From Anaerolineae bacterium (GTDB taxonomy: Bacteria > Chloroflexota > Anaerolineae > B4-G1 > SLSP01), in NCBI GenBank assembly GCA_016934645.1, contig JAFGSL010000448.1:1-27497 (forward strand): DNA of 27,497 nt, given 5' to 3'. Below are positions 24,401 through 27,497 of the stretch, in pieces. Numbering within the stretch: the first letter of the stretch is position 1; the number at the start of each line of letters is the position of its first letter. The translations under genes and the position numbers were made by a program. The notes under the pieces are model-generated. The model was not told the DNA's origin. It saw nothing but the letters and a program-made list of their open reading frames with translations, and ran no database searches.

Positions 24401-24863
24401 CCAGCGTGTGCAGGTCTTCAATGCGGAAGGGGTTTTCCTGCACGAATTCGGCGGTGCAGGAAACCAATCAGGGCAGATGAGCGAACCGGTGGGGATCGCG
24501 ATAAACGAAACGGGAGAAGTCTTCATCGCCGACTCGTGGAATCAGCGGGTGCAGGTCCTTAGTTCGGAAGGCCTCTACCGCCGCGAATGGAGCGTCCCCG
24601 TCTGGACCCGCAACGCCACCGAGAAGCCCTTCCTCGCCCTCAGCGGTGATAACGTTTTCGTCGGCGATCCTATCCACGGTCGCGTGTTAGCCTTCGATCA
24701 CACGGGCACTCTGCTGTGGGTCTTGCGCGACCCTGAAAACCTAACCTTCCCGGGAGGTATCGCCGTCGTTGAGGACACCCTCGAAGAGGGCACTCTCTAC
24801 ATTGTTGATGGGTATAGCGGTGAGTTGATGGGATATCGCACACCAATTCTTCGACAGGATTAA
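21471..24863 (+). CDS. Agl23-type membrane glycosyltransferase fused to NHL beta-propeller
   Basis: The protein has about 1130 residues. Residues about 15-650 hold a dozen or so membrane spans with GT39-like loop motifs, HDEMTHAKFSW (43-53) and DPLMHGPLLFE (64-74), and the conserved QPWYYYTIVGPLYEYMPLL block of the family named flippase activity-associated protein Agl23 (TIGR03663). A charged extracytoplasmic region follows. From about residue 855 to the end there are five to six NHL repeats (GIAVAPDGSLYVADT, DVAVDLSGNVYVADTWNHRIQKF, GIAIGPNGSIYVADTGNQRVQVF and others), expected to fold as a propeller outside the cell. The longest frame starts at GTG 21411, but a promoter overlaps it. GTG at 21471 with GGAG 10 bases upstream is preferred. 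It is likely involved in surface or exported protein glycosylation. Confidence 0.88.
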   Translation: MIATSKKSQETKAQDFWKIVAIVILILAVISRFYALGDRAVSHDEMTHAKFSWNLYTGMGFRHDPLMHGPLLFEVTSLIYALFGVSDFTARIWAALTGVALVMTPWLFQKWLGKRGALFASVMLLISPAITYYARYTRHDTPLMLMSILLLWTVLNYLDTGRTRWLYGMAAFFPLMYASKENAYIYTAIFLVLLILPFVWQVARARWARPRLFILLAVVVIVALLLGGVSVRALADAQVQEVEDVDNTSIANIDISWWGRLALGLTVIIILSAVPIIYYGVGEVTLRKQHLFDVLMTLGTLTLPLGSAFLMKFVAGVDMTAFYPALMEPTKFSELPLAMTLAALATFLVVMGLSIALGLWWDKKRWPIIALIHYGIFITLFSTFFTYGWGAMTGLIGGLTYWIAQQTVDRGSQPWYYYTIVGPLYEYMPLLLSIGTGAWGIIRPILKRAFPDPVSQTLEGDHEIPVTAQQKSPQPLNLDFFFPLFLLGWALMSWGAYIYAGEKMPWLFVHIALPHIFLAAWGLGQWLRKLTWQDIAERGWLLILALPLLWKALKAFTQAVNSPERVLQTAEVETGLTLAGLEPLVGVFFALIGIVLFGGLLFWAIDKVGPRRTLRLTLLTICGALAVWTLRTMFMLCFINDEMATEFMVYAHATPDVKVVLAKIDEISWRTTGTPHDVEVAYGEEGAWPFYWYMATRYPNSYYYGSTPEAERLLECPVVIAGKPQWSAVEAILGEDYLSLDYKYIWWPIEDYKDLTWERIRAALDDAQMRAALADIIRDRDYRGYAQIKNPESPFTLKTWPNRLDMHLYVRRDLVQEIWDYSTAETSIDNNTQIPDSYASSEQTLPLIFKVQLSNAVGRGIAVAPDGSLYVADTAQHSIWHISPEGELLSTWGEYGVAPGQFNEPWDVAVDLSGNVYVADTWNHRIQKFTAEGEFVLSWGQLGQIQAYDPAGNGLFYGPRGIAIGPNGSIYVADTGNQRVQVFNAEGVFLHEFGGAGNQSGQMSEPVGIAINETGEVFIADSWNQRVQVLSSEGLYRREWSVPVWTRNATEKPFLALSGDNVFVGDPIHGRVLAFDHTGTLLWVLRDPENLTFPGGIAVVEDTLEEGTLYIVDGYSGELMGYRTPILRQD

Positions 24864-25014
24864 CAGGATTCTCAGGATAGGGCCTGACCTGCGATAGGAA
24901 AAGCTTTTCATCCTGGGGATCCTGGCTAGAGATAACAAACTACGTCACTACAGTTTGCTATTTGCGTTGCGCCGGGATCAGCGCGTTATAAAGAAACCAC
25001 GAATCTTCACCGGC

Positions 25015-25107
25015 TTATGCTTGGCAGGGATCGTCAGATCCCGGCGTAGCGCGCAAGCCCCGCGGATCTGGCGAGATGCTACGCAGCTGCGTCCGCTCCA
25101 AGCATAA
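25015..25107. repeat. Palindrome-rich unit bounded by 10-bp inverted repeats
   Basis: TTATGCTTGG (25015-25024) and CCAAGCATAA (25098-25107) are perfect inverted ends. Inside are GGGATC-GTCA-GATCCC (25027-25042) and GCGTAGC (25044-25050) paired with GCTACGC (25079-25085). The inner core resembles the core of the neighbouring element. Confidence 0.65.
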
Positions 25108-25250
25108 CTAGTACAACGCGGCATAAATCCCTCCCCGGTTTACAGCTTCAAGGGGATCGTCAGATCCCCGCGTCTGGCGCATAGTCGGGGATCTGGCGAT
25201 CCCCTCTGAGCATCATTATCGAGAAAGGAACTTGCACCTTGCGGTACTAG
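25108..25250. repeat. MITE-like repeat element, copy 2 (long form)
   Basis: A 143-bp unit: left end CTAGTACAACGCGGCATAAA, right end CTTGCACCTTGCGGTACTAG, roughly inverted, both with TA at the boundary (25109-25110 and 25248-25249). A central near-perfect palindrome pairs GGGGATCGTCAGATCCCCG (25152-25170) with CGGGGATCTGGCGATCCCC (25186-25204), 18 of 19 positions. No coding potential. It matches the shorter inverted copy at 19214-19278. Confidence 0.7.
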
Positions 25251-25265
25251 TCAGTGCTGTATAGC

Positions 25266-25673
25266 TCAGTCGTGTTGCGCCTGAACGAGCGCGTTTTCGA
25301 TCGCCTGAAGGTACGCCTTGGAGGTGAGGGTCGCGCCGCTGATGGTATCGACCTGCAGCGACTGTGCTGCGATGACCCGATCGTAGAGCGCCTCGTGTTG
25401 GGTGTTCTTGCCACCCGGATCCTGGCTGACTGCGAGCTGAATGCCAGTCACCTTACCGTCCGCTACTGTGACGTCACACTCGTTGACACGCCATTTGTAC
25501 ATACCGCCTGCGTACGCTCCATGATAGACGCCATCATTCAGCTTGCTGAAGTCCACGGCATCCAGGGGCAGACTTCTGGCTTCCTGGTGCTCCTTGGACA
25601 GCTTCGACCAGCCGATCCCTCCGCCGATCCCCAAACCAGCCACAACGACGAATGCGATTATCCAACCAATCAT
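25266..25673 (-). CDS. Membrane-anchored FMN-binding protein (RnfG/NqrC-type domain)
   Basis: A 135-residue protein with one N-terminal membrane helix (about 2-22) and an FMN-binding domain of the RnfG/NqrC/NosR kind. It has the DGVYHGAYAGGMYKW entry strand, VTVADGKVTGI and the flavinylation motif DTISGATLTS (109-118), in which Thr115 would receive FMN through a phosphoester bond. This modification is made by ApbE, whose gene is directly upstream. AAAGGAG is 8 bases before the ATG. It likely carries one-electron or hydride transfer at the membrane. Charged residues flanking the helix (K24, K27, R33) suggest that the domain may face the cytoplasm. Confidence 0.92.
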   Translation of the reverse strand: MIGWIIAFVVVAGLGIGGGIGWSKLSKEHQEARSLPLDAVDFSKLNDGVYHGAYAGGMYKWRVNECDVTVADGKVTGIQLAVSQDPGGKNTQHEALYDRVIAAQSLQVDTISGATLTSKAYLQAIENALVQAQHD

Positions 25674-25691
25674 TTGTTCTTCTCCTTTCGT

Positions 25692-26657
25692 TCAATCTAG
25701 AATTGTTACTTCAATGCCCTGATCTGCCTGAAAGCGGTTCTTCAGACCTTGAGTGACATAAACCTGCAATTCAGTATCCACAAGAATGGCTTCGGTCTGC
25801 GGGAATCTGCGCAAACATTCAAGCCCCTTTTCCATCCCCGCCACGAACACGATTGTCGATAGAGCATCCGCGGCCAGCGCACTCTCTGCAACAATGGTCA
25901 CGCTGATCAAGCCGGATTCTGCAGGGTAGCCTGTCCTGGGATCCAGGATATGATGGCATCTTCTTCCCTGGTCGTCGGTGAAGTAACGCTGGTAATCACC
26001 GGAGGTCACCACGGTCTGGTCGACCACAGCCACCGCGCCGATCAACCCCATCTCCTGCCGGGGATGCTGGATACCAACGTACCACGGCGAACCATCGGGT
26101 TTGGACCCAAGCGTGACGACGTTGCCGCCGAGGTTCGAATAAGCCGAAGCGACGCCGAATTGCTTGACAACCTCTCGAATCCTGTCACCGGCAAAGCCTT
26201 TCCCGATTCCCCCCAGGTCAATGGACTGCCCTGAAGTCCTCAGTCCGGCAGTCATGTTGTCGGAATCCAAGAGCACATCTCGATAATTCACCAAAGGAAG
26301 CACTTGCTCGATACTTGCGACATCCGGTTGAGCGGACGACGCCCTGGCCTCGTTCCACAACGCGACTAAGGGCGTGGTGGTCACATCGAAGCAGCCTGGA
26401 AAAAGACGTGAAAATTCGACGGCTTCGAACAACACATCGTAGGTTTCACGACTTACGCTTTCACTTTTGATGCCTGCCGACTGGTTCACGCGACTGATTT
26501 CGCTATCGGGCGCAAAGCGGCTGAGGAGGGCTTCGATCCGCACGATTTCGCTGTAGGCAGCCGCAAGGCTTTCTTCGGCCTGTATGCCGAAGGCCTTGTG
26601 CGTCATCGCCGTCCCCATCGCGTGATGGGTTACTTGCGCGACCTGGGCATTGTCCAT
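25692..26657 (-). CDS. apbE: FAD:protein FMN transferase (ApbE family)
   Basis: The protein has 321 residues of ApbE type. It has MGTAMT near the N-terminus, SRFAPDSEISRVN (46-58), the core DLGGIGKGFAGD (147-158), SGDYQRYF (219-226), HHILDPRTGYP (235-245) and the metal/catalytic AADALST (262-268). It transfers FMN from FAD to a Thr of target proteins. Unlike many ApbE proteins it shows no signal peptide or lipobox. Its start has GAGG 5 bases upstream and lies 8 bases from the end of the upstream reductase gene. The FMN-binding target gene follows after 18 bases, so it is very probably its own partner. Confidence 0.94.
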   Translation of the reverse strand: MDNAQVAQVTHHAMGTAMTHKAFGIQAEESLAAAYSEIVRIEALLSRFAPDSEISRVNQSAGIKSESVSRETYDVLFEAVEFSRLFPGCFDVTTTPLVALWNEARASSAQPDVASIEQVLPLVNYRDVLLDSDNMTAGLRTSGQSIDLGGIGKGFAGDRIREVVKQFGVASAYSNLGGNVVTLGSKPDGSPWYVGIQHPRQEMGLIGAVAVVDQTVVTSGDYQRYFTDDQGRRCHHILDPRTGYPAESGLISVTIVAESALAADALSTIVFVAGMEKGLECLRRFPQTEAILVDTELQVYVTQGLKNRFQADQGIEVTILD

Positions 26658-26665
26658 CGCTGCCT

Positions 26666-27436
26666 CTATCTGGCTTTTGTCGTACGCGCGAATATCACAT
26701 CAAAGAGCTTGCCAGCGCCCTTCATCAACGCTCCCATACGCGTGGGATAGTAGTAGTCGGATTCGAACCAGCCCTTTTCAGCATAGTAAGTGTAGTCGCG
26801 GAACGTATCGTCAAGCTCCAGCTTCACTTTTGTCCGCCCCATTCTGAACATCATCAGCCCGAACAACGTGGCTGCTGGATAGGCCGGTTTCTCCAACCGC
26901 GCATAGTAGCGCTTGGCCTGCGCGGCGAGAATCTTATCGATTTTGCGCTGCTGTTTCTCCGTCATCGGATCCAGCGTCATCAAACAGCTCCCCTTCACGA
27001 TGTTGAAGCCCAAGGCATTGCCCGCGAAATCCAGGTAGTCGACGAGTTTGTTACCGCCGTAGATGCCCTGCGCGATGATGCTGGTAAAGGTCTTGCCGAA
27101 AAAACGCGGGCGGTGAAAGGCAAATCCCAGTCTGTCGAGGAACGCCTTCGTCAAGGCAGATACCTGGAACGCGTAGTTCGGGGAGGCAAAAACGACGCCA
27201 TCAGAGGCCATCATTTTCTCGATAAGCACATCCCGGTCGTCCTTCAGCGGACAGCGCTCCTCGCCTTTGCTGAAGCACACCTGACAGCCCTTGCAAATCC
27301 CGATCTGGTAATCGCTCAGGCGGACGATTTCGTATTCGATATCGCCTAGGGACTGCAAATGGTTCAGAAATTGCGCGACGGCGTCGTATGTGTGTCCCTT
27401 GCGGGCGCTACCAACGAATGCGGTGATTTTCTTCAT
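26666..27436 (-). CDS. Flavodoxin-family NAD(P)H:FMN oxidoreductase, iron-sulfur flavoprotein-like
   Basis: The protein has 256 residues. The FMN-binding fold starts KKITAFVGSARKGHTYDAV, and a Cys motif CX2CX2CX7C (Cys48, 51, 54 and 62: CKGCQVC...RC) matches the compact [4Fe-4S] motif of iron-sulfur flavoproteins (Isf). DDGVVFASPNYAFQVS-type loops follow (SPNYAFQVS at about 89-97). It may move electrons from ferredoxin or NAD(P)H to the flavoprotein partners encoded downstream. The frame is open to a GTG at 27442. The ATG at 27434-27436 has AAGGGGGG about 9 bases upstream and gives the better start. It is the first visible gene of the flavin cassette; anything upstream of 27497 is outside the window. 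Confidence 0.85.
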   Translation of the reverse strand: MKKITAFVGSARKGHTYDAVAQFLNHLQSLGDIEYEIVRLSDYQIGICKGCQVCFSKGEERCPLKDDRDVLIEKMMASDGVVFASPNYAFQVSALTKAFLDRLGFAFHRPRFFGKTFTSIIAQGIYGGNKLVDYLDFAGNALGFNIVKGSCLMTLDPMTEKQQRKIDKILAAQAKRYYARLEKPAYPAATLFGLMMFRMGRTKVKLELDDTFRDYTYYAEKGWFESDYYYPTRMGALMKGAGKLFDVIFARTTKAR

Positions 27437-27497
27437 GTCCACTTCCCCCCTTCTATGAATGTCCCATCAGTGAACGCCGGTTTTATCCAGGGTCGCC

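Larger units (their letters stand above)
24864..25265. other. Repeat-rich non-coding spacer
   Basis: The 402 bases between the Agl23/NHL stop and the FMN-binding gene stop hold no credible gene. From left to right they contain an imperfect 15-bp hairpin (24864-24878 with 24910-24924, 13 of 15 pairs) enclosing the palindrome GAAAAGCTTTTC (24898-24909), a 10-bp bounded palindromic unit (25015-25107) and the repeat element at 25108-25250. Confidence 0.7.

Noticed and set aside
24864..25265. tRNA or other structural RNA gene
   Set aside because: No cloverleaf with the T-loop GTTCRAxTC sequence was found; the structure is explained by repeat palindromes.

Overview
The window reads as chromosomal DNA of a member of the Chloroflexota (an Anaerolineae- or Ardenticatenia-like lineage is a guess). 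The reasons are the Thr-Pro spacer protein at the left edge, an Agl23-type glycosyltransferase fused to NHL repeats, a two-copy relative of the repeats seen in chloroflexal CHAT/TPR proteins, the moxR-DUF58-transglutaminase operon, and sigma70-type promoters with strong Shine-Dalgarno sites. Coding density is high. I see no rRNA, tRNA, CRISPR array or transposase gene.

Layout. 1-631 (-) is the N-terminal part of a membrane-anchored Thr/Pro-rich protein, cut by the window edge, just downstream of a large sensor histidine kinase (648-2909). A perfect bidirectional terminator (3027-3061) separates the kinase from a leftward block: moxR (8933-7971), DUF58 (7961-6645), transglutaminase/DUF4129 (6645-4138, TAATG coupling), a PlsC-type acyltransferase and a 66-aa membrane protein. 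Across a 375-bp divergent spacer lies an rsmC-like methyltransferase (+). It converges on a ferritin transcribed with a 71-aa protein, followed by a 261-aa protein with a duplicated helical module.

12374-16460 holds short transcription units with recognisable promoters or terminators: an orphan Wzz-like protein, a divergent YruB-type glutaredoxin/nrdR pair, greA, an M24 Xaa-Pro peptidase and an MBL-fold hydrolase. 16534-17009 (-) encodes two overlapping tiny membrane proteins. Then come a GT39-like membrane glycosyltransferase, a hotdog thioesterase (-), a DJ-1/PfpI protein, an SDR and the Agl23/NHL glycosyltransferase. The last 2.2 kb (-) is a compact flavin cassette: Isf-like flavodoxin-family reductase, ApbE flavin transferase and an FMN-binding protein that carries the flavinylation motif.

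The most noteworthy non-coding signal is a small non-autonomous repeat family. One copy, 25108-25250, has TA-bounded, roughly inverted ends and a long central palindrome. A shorter inverted relative lies at 19214-19278, and a palindrome-bearing cousin at 25015-25107. Other structured spacers are two interleaved palindromes at 16476-16536 and an 18-bp hairpin at 20507-20550. Several start codons were moved from the longest reading frame on the basis of ribosome-binding sites, overlaps or promoters; each entry says so.
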